From Symbiodinium natans (lineage: Eukaryota > Sar > Dinophyceae > Suessiales > Symbiodiniaceae), in NCBI GenBank assembly GCA_905221605.1, contig CAJNDS010000180.1, forward strand, positions 978,501 to 1,042,500: a DNA stretch of 64,000 bases, in the 5' to 3' direction. The notes under the pieces are model-generated. The model saw only the letters and a list, made by a program, of their open reading frames with translations, did not search any database and had not been told where the DNA came from. This document shows, in pieces, positions 33,378 through 45,600 of this stretch (positions within the stretch are counted from its first letter, which is position 1; every line of letters begins with the position of its first letter). The position numbers were made by a program, and so were the translations under genes.

Positions 33378-34842
33378 TGAGTGATCGACGAAGAGGAAGT
33401 CGTAGATGTTGTTGTGCTGCTTGTGGATGTGGTGCTCGTGCTGGTCGAAGATGATGAGCTGCTTGATGTAGATGTGGTTGAGGATGAAGTGGACGTGCTT
33501 GACGTGCTGCTCGAGGAAGTCGTGGTGCTGCTGCTTGAAGTGGAAGACGTCGATGTCGAGGTGGTGCTGGTGCTTGTGCTACTCGTGCTGCTTGATGATG
33601 TGGATGATGTCGTTGTCGAGGATGTCGAGCTGGAACTGGTCGAAGTGGATGTGCTGCTAGTGCTACTGGACGAAGTGGATGTTGAGCTTGTCGAAGTGGA
33701 GGTGCTGCTGCTGGACGTTGAGGTGCTGCTGCTCGTCGATGTTGATGACGAAGACGATGTCGTTGATGTGCTTGACGTGCTAGAGCTTGAAGTGGTGCTT
33801 GAAGAGGTACTGGAAGAAGATGTGGTGCTCGTGCTGCTGCTGGTCGAAGATGTCGTAGATGTGGAGGTGCTGCTCGAGGACGTGGAAGTGGAGGACGTCG
33901 TCGTGGAAGAACTAGATGTGGAGGTGCTGCTGGTCGTCGAGGTGCTGCTCGTCGATGTTGAGGAAGTTGTTGTAGATGAGCTTGTCGTTGAACTTGTTGT
34001 CGTTGATGTGCTGCTGCTGGAGGTTGAGCTGGTGCTGCTGGATGAGGTGGACGAGGATGAAGTGGAGCTGGACGTGGAGGACGTGGATGACGTGCTGGTG
34101 GATGAAGTCGTAGTTGAAGACGTCGATGACGAAGTGCTGCTTGAAGTACTGCTTGAAGTTGTTGTTGAAGTGGATGAGCTTGACGTGCTTGACGTGCTGG
34201 AAGTTGTGGTGCTTGAGGTCGAAGTCGAGGTGCTACTGCTTGTCGTTGAAGACGTCGATGTTGTTGTGGTGCTGCTTGTGCTTGATGTTGTACTTGTGGA
34301 TGAACTGGACGTGGAAGAACTTGAGCTGGAAGTTGTGGAAGTCGAACTGCTCGATGTGGAGGAGCTGGTGCTGGTGGTGGATGATGTGGAGGAACTTGTA
34401 CTTGAGGATGTTGACGTGGTAGTGCTGCTGGAAGACGTGCTTGTAGAGCTCGATGTGCTTGAAGAGGTGGTTGTGCTGGATGACGAGGTTGTGCTGGATG
34501 TGCTGCTGGTAGAAGATGTTGTGCTGGTGCTTGTTGTGCTGGACGAAGATGTTGAAGAAGATGTGGTAGACGACGTGCTGCTGGATGTCGAGGACGTCGT
34601 GCTGCTGCTTGTTGTCGTAGACGTGCTGGAAGAACTGCTTGTTGAAGTCGAGCTGGAGGTGGATGTACTTGATGTGCTCGACGTCGTGGATGTAGACGTC
34701 GTCGTGGACGACGTCGTCGTGCTACTGGACGAAGAAGTTGATGAAGAACTTGACGTCGTGGTCGTGGATGAAGTCGTGCTGCTTGTGGTCGATGTGCTGG
34801 ATGACGTGGAGCTCGAAGATGACGTGGAACTGCTTGAGGTAC
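33378..34842 (-). CDS. Mucin-like Ser/Thr-rich exon E3
   Basis: Minus-strand Ser/Thr frame, 1,465 nt, entering in phase 1 at CGACTCAG|GTACCTC and leaving in phase 2 at CACTCA|GTTGG. It is paralogous to E5. Its length mod 3 (1) is what the two phases demand. About 28 more codons than E5 result mainly from an internal insertion of the same composition. Confidence 0.6.
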
Positions 34843-36639
34843 CTGAGTCGTTGTTGGGGGGGGGGAGATGCAGCCTAGATATACGAGTACTACGATAAGC
34901 AAGCCGAAGCCGTGTCTACCACTTTTGTGTCGACCTTCTGCAACCTGCACCCCCTCCAAGCTGTGGAGCCAGCGCGGCCGGACGCCCATCAAGCCGCGAG
35001 TGCAAATTTTGCGATGCCCTGTCCCCTAGGGTTTGCTAAGCCGTAAAGTAAATACTGGCACCAGCTTCGTGTCGCACATGGGAGCACACCCTCTGAGAGC
35101 TGCACCCTCGCACTCACTGAACCATCTGGAACATTAACTTTCGTTTACATTGAATTTCATCGACTCTTCATTGCGAGCCTCATTTTGAGTCAATGTGTGC
35201 GATGTTCTTGTCTTCTGTTCTGGATGACATGTGCAGAAGAGCGCGGGTCCCACACAGAAATCCAACTCCGAAGCCCGGCGCGGTCCCGCACGGAAGAAGG
35301 CAGGTTGCTCAATGTGTGACTCCATCGTGGCCTTGGGAGGCTGCTGTTTGCTTCCCCTGGTGGACTTGGGCCTCAAAACCATCCAAGGACAAGGAGCACA
35401 AGACTCAGTAGCTCAAAATATTCGCAAGGAAACTTCTGCGATCATTGTCGCATGGGGAAATGCACTGGAAATGCCCAAGAGATCAAGCCGAGCTCGGGCA
35501 TTTTCGTTTATTCATCCGGCCAGCCAACCTCAAAACAAGCCAGCGACAAGGAGCACAAGAACTCAATAGCGCAAAATATTCACAAGGGAATTTCTGCGAT
35601 CACCCAGTATCGCAAGCAATGGGAAATGCCCAAAACGTCAAGCCCCTCTCGGGCACGTTCGGTTATTCATCCGCCACCCGACCGCAAAACAAAAAAGATC
35701 CATCTGACTTCTGGCGGCTTGCAATCCTGAGGCGTCATGGCCGAAATGAACGAAGACAATTCCAGCGAATTTGATAAAGAGCATTCAAGGGCATCAGAAC
35801 ACTTTTTGCAGGGGTCCTCTACGGGCTTGGGGTTCCCAACTTAAGTCCGCCCCTACCCAACTTAAACCCAAACATGGAGAGCGTGGGGGCGGAAAAGAGC
35901 AGGCCCCACCCACGAAAAAACACGAACCAGCGGACTTACGTTCAATGCAGATAACTAGTTGTATTCTCTGCAGTAGAGCTCCCTCCACCCGCCCAGGGCT
36001 GAGCCCCGCTAGCGTGGCCCTACCCCCTTCCGTGGGCCCTGCATCTTGAAGAAACAGATATTGAAAACTATGCGGGGTTAGGGCACTCTTTGGTTACACG
36101 CATGGGAAGTTTCTAGGTAGCAGACAAGTGAAACAGGTTTTTTCATCTATGAGCATGACATCCCGCCCTTCCCTCCCCCCCGCTTGCATGGCCTGGAAGT
36201 CCATGTGTAATTGACAAGGCCAAGATTACAAGCGCTCACAGATCTCGCGTCTATCTCCAGCATTGTTCTTTCTCACACAAGCATTTTCTGCTAGCCTATT
36301 CCCGGGACACTTCCTAGCAATACCACATCAAAGCTATGTCGCCTCTGTGGGGTCTGTATTAGTTGCGACGCCCTGACTGCAGACTTGCGCAGAAGCATTA
36401 GCTGTTCCGGAAGAAATCGTCACATCCGGTAAGGCAGCTCGTTACGGAAGTTCGAAAAACTGGCTTCAAGGTTTGCAGTAGAGGCTTTGCCAGAAGCAAG
36501 GCAGCTCAGGGTAAGATCCGAAGGAACTCTCTCACTCATCATGTGGGACTACGCATGTCAGACCCAGAACCACCGACACCCGGTCAGCTTCTGCAATAAC
36601 CAAAAACCAAAGACAGCTCTCCAACATTGGGAGAGATAC
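34843..36639 (-). other. Intron E2-E3
   Basis: A 1.8-kb intron. Its 5' part (about 36400-36639 on plus) is related to the E4-E5 and E7-E8 introns; the rest is unique except for a 156-bp tandem duplication at 35375-35690. I see no coding frame. Confidence 0.5.
35375..35690. repeat. 156-bp tandem duplication
   Basis: Two imperfect copies. GACAAGGAGCACAAGA starts at 35388 and again at 35544, followed in both by CAAAATATTC and later by GGGAAATGC(CC) and TATTCATCCG segments. It lies inside the E2-E3 intron. Confidence 0.6.
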
Positions 36640-37416
36640 TGCTCGTGGATGTTGACGTTGATGACGTGCTGCTTGAGGATGTGGAGGAACTGCTGCTTGA
36701 GGTGGTTGAGGTCGAGGTGGTACTGCTCGTAGAAGAGCTTGAAGATGTGGAAGTGGACGAAGTTGTGCTGGACGACGTTGATGTGGAGGATGTCGTGCTC
36801 GATGAGCTGCTGGTGCTACTGGTGGACGTCGAGGACGTCGAGCTGGAGGACGTGGAGCTGCTACTCGACGAAGATGTGGTCGTGCTTGTCGAGGTCGAGG
36901 AGGAGGATGTAGAGCTCGTGGATGTAGTTGTGGACGATGTCGACGTGGAAGTAGTAGAAGTTGAGGTGCTGCTTGACGAAGTGCTGCTGGTCGAAGATGA
37001 GGTCGTAGATGTACTGCTGGTTGAACTTGAGCTGCTGCTTGTAGTGCTACTGGATGTAGATGTACTTGTGCTACTTGTAGTGGTGCTGGACGTCGAACTT
37101 GACGACGTGGAAGTCGTTGATGTTGACGTAGAGGACGAAGTTGTAGACGTCGTTGAGGTCGATGTGGACGTGCTTGATGTTGTTGTTGACGAAGATGTAC
37201 TTGTAGATGTCGACGTGGAACTTGAAGAAGTGGAGCTGGTTGACGATGTAGAGGTCGATGAAGTGCTGCTGGAAGTAGATGATGATGATGTCGTGCTTGT
37301 GGATGTCGAACTAGAGGACGTCGTGCTCGAAGTGCTTGAAGTGGAGGTGCTTGTACTACTAGATGATGTTGATGACGTCGTTGTGGATGAAGATGAAGTG
37401 GAACTGCTTGAGGTAC
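36640..37416 (-). CDS. Mucin-like Ser/Thr-rich exon E2
   Basis: Minus-strand frame of 259 codons, almost only Ser and Thr. Acceptor CGACGCAG|GTACCTC (phase 1) and donor CGAGCA|GTATCT (phase 1); the length, 777, is 0 mod 3 as required. Its 3' end on the minus strand matches the ends of E4 and E7, and its 5' end matches E3, E5 and E8, as if it were a short E3/E4-type hybrid. Repeats are irregular. Confidence 0.6.
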
Positions 37417-37588
37417 CTGCGTCGTGGTCGGGGGGGAGGGTCATGGGATACCTCCGAAGAATCTTCAGGGAACCTTTTCGGACTGCACATATCAGACCCA
37501 GAAGATAGCCGGTCAGCATCGATCAGCTTCAGCAAGAACACAACTAAAGCGAACTCGCCCCAACGTTGGGACAATACTGCTTGTGGAC
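37417..37588 (-). other. Intron E1-E2
   Basis: A 172-nt intron. The in-phase donor is ATATCAG|GTCCACAAG; a second GT 11 nt further on resembles the E2/E4/E7 donors but would break the frame. Confidence 0.5.
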
Positions 37589-38303
37589 CTGATATAATAG
37601 TGCTAATTGCTGTTGTGGTGCTCGTAACACTGGTGGTGCTGGTGGCGGATGTGGTTGATGTAAGCGTGGTCGTTGAAGTGACACTTGTCGAGGATGTCAA
37701 TGTCGTCGACGTCGTGACTGATGTAGTGCTACTTGCTGTTGTGGTGCTCGTAACACTGGTGGTGCTGGTGGCGGATGTGGTTGATGTAAGCGTGGTCGTT
37801 GAAGTGACACTTGTCGAGGATGTCAATGTCGTCGACGTCGTGACTGATGTAGTGCTACTTGCTGTTGTGGTGCTCGTAACACTGGTGGTGCTGGTGGCGG
37901 ATGTGGTTGATGTAAGCGTGGTCGTTGAAGTGACACTTGTCGAGGATGTCAATGTCGTCGACGTCGTGACTGATGTAGTGCTACTTGCTGTTGTGGTGCT
38001 CGTAACACTGGTGGTGCTGGTGGCGGATGTGGTTGATGTAAGCGTGGTCGTTGATGTCGAGGACGTCGCTGTTGTCGTTGAAGTGGCAGAGGTCGTGCTG
38101 CTTATGCTTGTGGTGCTTGTAGCACTCGTGGTGCTGGTCCCGGAGGTCGATGTTGTGACGGAGGTGGTGCTGGTTGCACTGGTCGTGCTAGTCCCAGACG
38201 TAGTTGATGAAAGCGTAGTTGTGGATGTGATGCTGGTCGATGATGTCAACGTTGCCGATGAAGTACCAGAGGATGTAGTACTTGTCAGTGTTGTAGTTGT
38301 AGC
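37589..38303 (-). CDS. Mucin-like Thr/Ser-rich exon E1
   Basis: The 715-nt minus frame is Thr/Ser-rich but, unlike E2-E8, contains regular Val, Ala, Leu and Ile. It enters in phase 0 at GCATAAG|GCTACAAC and leaves in phase 1 at TATCAG|GTCC. Three and a half near-identical 126-bp (42-codon) copies begin at 37609, 37735, 37861 and 37987 on plus. The unit length equals that of E8, although the sequence differs. There is no ATG at its start, so at least one upstream exon must exist to the right. Confidence 0.6.
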
Positions 38304-38579
38304 CTTATGCTCAAGCACATGATTTCACCCCTCCACATCTCCACTTGCATCTCCTAGGGCGGCCCCTGACGCATGACCAACTGTGAGCCAAAATACCCAA
38401 ACTAGAACGCATAAGCTCAACAGAAGCAAACTCTCAATTGTGCCAATTGTTTGCTTTGCATGCGCTGCGTACTGACAAGGAGCGGCTTGCAGGCGCCGCT
38501 CATGGGCACCGTGTCCGGCTCCTGACGCTAAAACTAACAAAAAACATCCTCCGAAATTGGATCTGCAGGGATGCTTCAC
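38304..38579 (-). other. Region upstream of E1 with a hydrophobic frame
   Basis: A minus frame ending at 38325 includes SLLLLSLCVLVWVFWLTVG followed by small residues, like a signal peptide core with a cleavable AXA-type end. It has no in-frame ATG nearby, and the T-rich sequence may simply be the 3' end of an intron ending TCACAG|. If real, it would send the Ser/Thr protein to the secretory pathway. Undecided. Confidence 0.25.
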
Positions 38580-39367
38580 AGTGCTTCGGTCTGGAAAAAA
38601 ACAGGACCCCGCGGAGTGGACCTGAGAGAAATCTCCTGGCCCATACCCCTTGCTGCAAGCTTTTCAAGGCAACAAAGATCCTCGAACTCTACACTACCAG
38701 AATGCAACTTGCGCTCTATTCGCCAACGCCGACCTTTCCAGAAGAGAGAGCTAAGTCCTTCTAGTAGACGTCCATCCGTCATGCTGATGGGCTGTATGGG
38801 AAGTGTGTCACCTTGCTCGCTCGAGCCACAGCACACCAAATCAACTTTGAACAAATTCTACCTTCCCAGCTTCTTGTTTGGCGGACGAGCTGCAAACTTT
38901 CGAGAAACCCAAATGCGGAGGAGCTGCTGAGCGCTGAGGTCTTTGAAATCGTGAAACCAGCGCTCTGCTCCGCAGGAGCGCTCTCCTCATGCCGCGTCTC
39001 TATACGAATACATTAAATATGCATATATATATATATACACATGTGTTGTATGTCTATACTTTTAAACTGTATAGACAATTGTAGGTTTGAATAAGATGTA
39101 ACATAGTTTGGCAATACTAGAACATACATGTTGACAAACAAACATGAACAATACTTATAGGTATTGCATTACAGGCATTACTTTGCACTACATCGCATTA
39201 CATTACATTTCACCCACCCCCCCCCCTCCCCAACCAACCTTGTTTTTTGTCAATCCCTACGGATAAGTCACGACGTGCGACACTGAGGCACGAGCGAGAA
39301 ACTACCCAAATGGCTTATCTGACTTATCTGAATTCACATGATATGAGACGAGGCTGCCAGAAAAAAG
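38580..39367. other. No gene seen; A+T-rich patch
   Basis: No supported coding. 39003-39200 is strongly A+T-rich for this window, with ATATATATATATATA near 39026 and a C run near 39222. Confidence 0.45.
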
Positions 39368-39660
39368 GTTGTGCAGACAACGTTTGGGCACAGTTGCCCG
39401 CCTGAGACTGCTTAGCCTGCTCATTATGGATATTGCGGCAACACTCGGGTGCAGTTGCCGACCTGCGCTTCTGTAGCCTGCTTGCTACGGTAGCATTCCG
39501 GCACGGTTGCCCGCCTCAGCCTCTTTGGCTATGTATGGTGAGCCAACATTCCGGCACAGTTGCATTCTGTATAGTTGCCCGCCTGAGCCTCATTGGCCTG
39601 CCTGTTTTGGCAACATTCCGGTACCGTTTTCCGAGAGCCTCCCTGGCCTGCTCGATGAAG
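39368..39660. repeat. Minisatellite, about 50-60-bp units (copy 1)
   Basis: Degenerate tandem units built on AACATTCCGGCACAGTTGC, CCGCCTGAGCCTC and TGGCCTGCT. The same family forms the array at 55785-56215. Confidence 0.6.
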
Positions 39661-42600
39661 TGTGTGTGTGTGGGGGCGTTGGCATGTACGGGCGCGTGTT
39701 TGCTTTTTTAAGATACTGGAGTGTAGACCCAGCGTCTCAAATCCCAGAAGTGCGTAGCCAAGACACGGTAAAAACATCAGGAAGTACATAACCTCGGCAA
39801 CGAGTTCACGGACAACCCCTCAGCATTCGAAAGGATCCACTACACATAGTACATGGGCGGCTAAACGCACAGTCCCGTGCAGCATGGCCAGAACTTAAGG
39901 TTTCGCAGCTTTGTCATCTCTCACGGCCGGCAAAGCCGGCAGCATTGAGTGCTCGAACCCAGGAAAAGTCTCCATAGGGCGCTACAGCTGCATGGTTGCA
40001 TATGGCTTCTTTGCGCAGCTGCGACCCCCTGCGGTTCACATCTGGTAAAGATCTTGCTGCGGTCGTTGAGTTGTCGCAGCGTCGCAGACCGCGCTGCTTT
40101 TGCCATGTCCGAGATGGCACGGGGTGAAAAATGAAACTCGACCCTTTATGGAACTTCAAACGACCTCCAAGAACTTCAAGGTCTTCGTCGTTGACCTCAG
40201 ACATCCTCAGACCGATCTTGTGCCCGATGAACTCGACATTTTACAAGTGCCTGTGGGAATTGGCGGGAATCGTAGCCGAACCCAATGTTCGAGCACCCAG
40301 TGTGCAGCCCATACAATCTTCACGGCCACAGGGCGATTTGGGGAGTACTTGCATAAGACCCCGCATGATCTGTCCGTCGTGGCGGCTGCCGGGGCACTGA
40401 ATCAAAAGACCCGATGTCGCTGTATTCGCGGCTGAAAAGCTTGGGTTCGGCTGGGGGCCGTTTTCACAGCGAAGTTTCCGACAGCTCGGGAAGGCTACTA
40501 TGGAACGCCGAGCGATGTGCGAGCTGTTGGATGGCATCCTGTTACACGCCGTTCTTCGAGTCGAGGCGACGACAATACTGAGAGATTGGGTCGAATGCTT
40601 GAGACGGCTCAAGAAATTTCATGCAAATATCCTACAACTTCTCTCATGGTTTCCAGCGTTCCTGGCATTGCTGGGAGCTTGGCCCGACTGCTTTCGCCAG
40701 GTAATGTTGCCAAGGTCGGGAGCCAAGGTCCCCTGACATCATGCAAACCTAAGCGAGTCCAAGCAACCTGCTTCAAAAGCAGGGCACAGAACGACCGAGC
40801 CTCTGCATATCGAATCTGCTTCGCAGGTAGGAACCTGTCACTCTGGGTGAGTGCATTTGAAGCGCACGAAGTCGTGCAAATCTGTTTGGCTTTTTTGGCT
40901 GTGCTTTGTGAGCCTGAGAAGTGCGACAACCAGCACGCTCACGAACGTCAATCCATAAGCGCACGCGCGCACCTGCAACAAGCATTCCAGCGCAATGATG
41001 CCCACAGTCGTTTTACGTTCCCCAAAATTGACATGCCATGGGAGCAGTTTGCAACGTGGCGGTACTGACGCAGTGCAACTTCGCAGGCATCACCAACATG
41101 CGTATGGGGCCTTCACTGGAACCGCCATCAATCAGGAGGTGGCACCATGGCACCAAAGAGCACAGCGAATTTGGGCGGCGTTGGGAAACACCCTATCCCT
41201 CTTGAATCACGGCACATTTTGCTCTACTTCGGTAACGCCACTGGAACTGAAACGCCTCGCACAAGCTAATACCACTTCAACTTTCGATCCCAGTAGACTG
41301 TTGCAAAACCGACCTCCAGGCAGTGACTGTGACTTGTGCTACTTGAATGCGCATGCTTGGGGACTACCTACAGGCCCTTTACAGGGCCTCTACAGAGGCT
41401 GCGGATGGCATTCATTCGCATTCAGTCATCAGTCAGTCTGAGCAGTTTGAGCGTGCTGGCTTGCTGGCGCTGCTTGCAAGAGAAGTCAGCAGGCTTCCTT
41501 CCAAACAAAAACGTCCTGCAGAAGTACTTTACATTTTGAATCTAAACTCATGGTATGCCCTTGCAACACCGGCGATGAACAGCGCAGAACATTGACTTAT
41601 TTGTGCCGTTTCGAGGAGGACAGCAAGATGCCCCGCGGCAGGGTGAAGGTTCGAAGACACACTTATTTGCTGTCTGACATCAGGCTCAACAGTAAACGGC
41701 AGCACGATATCTGCTTTCTGGTCGAAAAATGTCTGGGCGTCTATTTGTCCACGTAAACATGTTTCTGGAATGTCAGTTGAAACATGCATTCGCCACTGCA
41801 TCCTCGGCAGCCTTCCTCTCTCAGCCTGGCTTGACATGAAGCAGGCTGCTCATGGCCGGTCAGCAGCGGATTGAACAACCGAGATGCTTTGGAAATCTGC
41901 TGGTTCGAGAAACCGGGAATCGCGGATTCGCTGGATCCCGCAGATTCCGAAACGGAGTCTGGATCTAATGGAACACAAGCCTTGTATCACGACCCCACCC
42001 CCCATCACCCTCCAACTCATTCCAACCACTTGTTCTCAAGCATCTTTTCAACAGTTGGATGTGCTGGCAGGAAGCAGGGTTGAGGGGGTGAGCGGCCATG
42101 AATCCACTGGCAGCATGCACCCCAGAAACCAGCCCCACCCACCCACCCGCGGTAAGGACTGAGAGCATGAAAATCGTTCAAAAGACTGCAACCTTTCACT
42201 TTCAATCCTATGTTCGGAGCAAGCCTTCACAAACTAGGCGCAAGAATCCAAGAATCTTCGCATGCAACTGTGCCTCCAGTATTCAACAAGTCAGCACTTC
42301 GCACTTCATTTTCCCAGCAGGCCCAGCAGGTCATCAGCAACTTCAGCGTAACAACCATTTGGCTAGTTGGGAATATTCTCAAACCCCCCAAGCCTCAAAC
42401 TCCTTGAGTCCTGCTCACGGCATTCGAGCAGGAAATCCGGTCGGCAGCCTGCAGAAGCACTGGTGGTGCCATTGCTATCTAGAAGTGACCAGGACTGGGT
42501 CCCATGACTTCTGGCCTCACGCAAGGTCTGCAAGCGCGTGGCATAGTCAATGCCTCGATCTTGTGCATAAGGGTCACTGACGGTCACAGAATGTTCCTGT

Positions 42601-45600
42601 TTCTCCAATGCCTTCCACCAGGCCGTCCTGCGAGCTGACATCAGCATGCATCAGACCACATCTTCATTCTGAAACGATCATGTTGTGAAGACTTCTCATG
42701 TAGCCGTGTCTTGCTGCCCTTGGGCAAGACACAGAAGAAAGCTAACTCCTGTTGCTCCACCCTCCTGGAGTTTACCTGGGAAATCCTGGCTGTATGTACT
42801 GTGAGGGCAGTACAAAGTACTTGGGTGGTCCTCAAGGGAACTGGCATAACTGGCATCTTCGGTTCCATGCCTTCTCATGGACGTGTCATGGCTTGACAGA
42901 AGATCAAAAGCTGCACTCTGAGTCCACGAGTTGAGGAGTCTGAGTGCGCGACTGGACATCAAGCCAAAGTTGCCTCGCAGGCCACGAACTGCCGTTAGTG
43001 CTCAACAACCAACAGTGAATCTCAAACTCTCTCGTCAACACTCGCACCCTCGCATGATCACACGCAATCAGGCAGCAACGACAACTTGTTGCTGCTCCAG
43101 AATTGAGAGATGGGCAGTATCGATGGCATACCCCAGCCCGAGACCCGGAACGAAGGAGCGTCATGAAACCTTCGCGTTCGACACATGCGGCGATCGCCCG
43201 GTCGTTGGGCCACACGAGTTTACTTCAAAAACGGCGAATCTCCTGCATTGACTCTTCGCGAGCAAAGAAGCCGCGAAGCCGCGCCAAGAGGCGCCCAAGC
43301 GAAGGCACTAGCAGCTCAGGGCGGGGGATTGGCAGACGACCGTCCTGGCACCGACCTTCGACGGTCCGACTGTTGTACGGGATGTCAATCATTGTCAATC
43401 GGTCGGAAATATGTTTACGCCCAACTTTGGAGTGAGATCACAGAAGTCCTCGATCTGGGAAAGATCGTCTTTTGAGGAGTGGCCCTCGACGATGACCGGC
43501 TTTTGCCACCGAACCAACAACCCCTGGATCTACGGCTCTACGGCGTCAATTCCAAGCGGCGATCTCTACAATATTGTCGTTGTGGACAAGGGTCGAAGAT
43601 AAGATAGGAAAAATGAGAAAGAGAATATGTGTCAGAAAGATAAGAAAGATAAGAAAGCTGCGGCCAGGGCCTCGAAACTACCTGGGTCCAAACATCGAAA
43701 ACTTCAGCTTGCCTTTCAGTTTTGCCAACTGTTCCGCGCATTACAAGAACCACGCCTCCAGAACGCTCCAAGACCACAAAAGCTCATGAGATCACCTGCG
43801 AGTCTGCTGATGTCGAACCCCGCTCCAGCTGTGTCGTCGCAGAAGCTGAAAGGGAGGCTATACGGCTGGGAAGGAAAGCGCATCCAATGCTCAACAGAAT
43901 TAAAGGCCGACTGCTCAGCATGATAATCGTGCATGGCGAGAAAATCGCCGTGACTGTTGTTGGCTGTTGGTGGCGACGTGGCTTTGGCCATGGACATGAG
44001 CAGCGCTCAGAACAGCAGCATCACTTCGGACAATCGGGACGAGTGGACTGAGTGGACCATCTCCATTGGCTTACCGAGGAGATCACTAAATTCGTGCCGC
44101 AATGCCGTGAGCTCCATCTCGGGGTACTGACGCTGGGGATCAGGGCAAGTCTTTGTCATCACGATCGGGTCTAAGACTGGCTGTCCCAGTTTTCACTGGG
44201 ATTCACAAACGGCGTTTAACGTCAAGATCTTTCACATCAATGCGGCCCTCGTGCTTGGTACGGCTCGGAGTCGGAGGGCATCGTAAAATGTATCGCAGGT
44301 TTCTTGGTCAGATTGAAAAATCAAGCGATGACGGGTTCGGGGCGTCCACGAAAGTTCAAGCGAAGATTTCTCTGAATCAATCGCAACTGCGATTGACGTT
44401 TTCCAAGCTCGCTTGAAAAAAGCTAGTCGACATTGATTCAACATCAATCGACCGATTGGTCAATCGGGGATGTTTATGGGTCGTCAATTCAAGTTGAGAT
44501 GCTGAGTCGGTGACCATGACGCAGAGGTGTTGTCATTGTGTAGCTTGCAAAAGTGGGGGCGATCCCTTTCGTCGACTTATCATCAGCTATCCCACTGGGG
44601 CACGCCGTGCCCACAGCGAGAACCATGCAGCAGCACGGCTCCAGGACTTGGTTGCTCAATCAGTTTGGTTTTTTCTGCTTGGATCACCCCGCCTTTCGCG
44701 GGCAACTCGGTCTGAGACCTACGCCCAGACGACCCCTTGCTCAATACTGTCCCGAAGTGGGACAGCATGCGCAATAGGCAGCTCAAGCTGAGAACGGCCT
44801 CCCGATCATGCTATGGGGTTCTTTCTGACGACCAACCATGCTGCGCCACTTGCCACATCGCTTTGTACCAAGCAGTGCTGCAGGCAGCAGACTCGCTGGA
44901 TCAAGATCACTGCTTGGCGGTGGCTCCATCAGCAAAATGCCCTGGGGGAGCTGGGAAGCAGAGCGATAATTAAACGTTGACCTGCCTGAGATGAAAGGAC
45001 TGCCATGGAATGCCAATCGGCAAGTTGCGATCGACACGACAGTGGGAAAACAGCGAGCGCGACTGGGCTGAGACATCCGGTCACCGGAGTCTAGGACCCT
45101 GATTTTTTCGTGGTGATCGGCCACTCCTTCTGGTCATCTTGGCGTGTATACGACCCTATGCACGTGGCAATCCTACTTCTCGTCCTCTTCATGTGGAGGG
45201 AAGGCCATGGGAGGCAAACCTTGAACGAAGAGTCGCCCTCGCCCCCTAGCCCAGACCAATATTACCATAGTTAGGATAGCTAGGGGAAGCAGGGAAGCAA
45301 GAAAAGGTATCAACGAACGAAGCAACTTCTAGGCCTCAGCCGCTGCGCAGCCGTCTGCAACTGCGGGCTCTCGGAAGCCAGGAAGCGCTGCAGCTCCGAG
45401 CGCGCGCGCTCCTGCACGGAGATTTGCGCGCAGAAAAGCCGAAATCTACGACATCATGTCATGCTTGCCCATACCATCCCATACTTCATCGCTCTTCGGT
45501 GGTCTCAACACGTTGCGACTCTTGGGAGTTCACACAGTAGTAGTACTGCGGCTGGCATGTGGTTCTGCCTCCGTCCCTATGCATGGCGAGATGCTGAAGA

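Noticed and set aside
38385-38400. Spliced-leader remnant (ATTTTGGCTCA on minus)
   Set aside because: Only 11 bases match; the preceding bases of the leader are absent, and no retrogene starts here.
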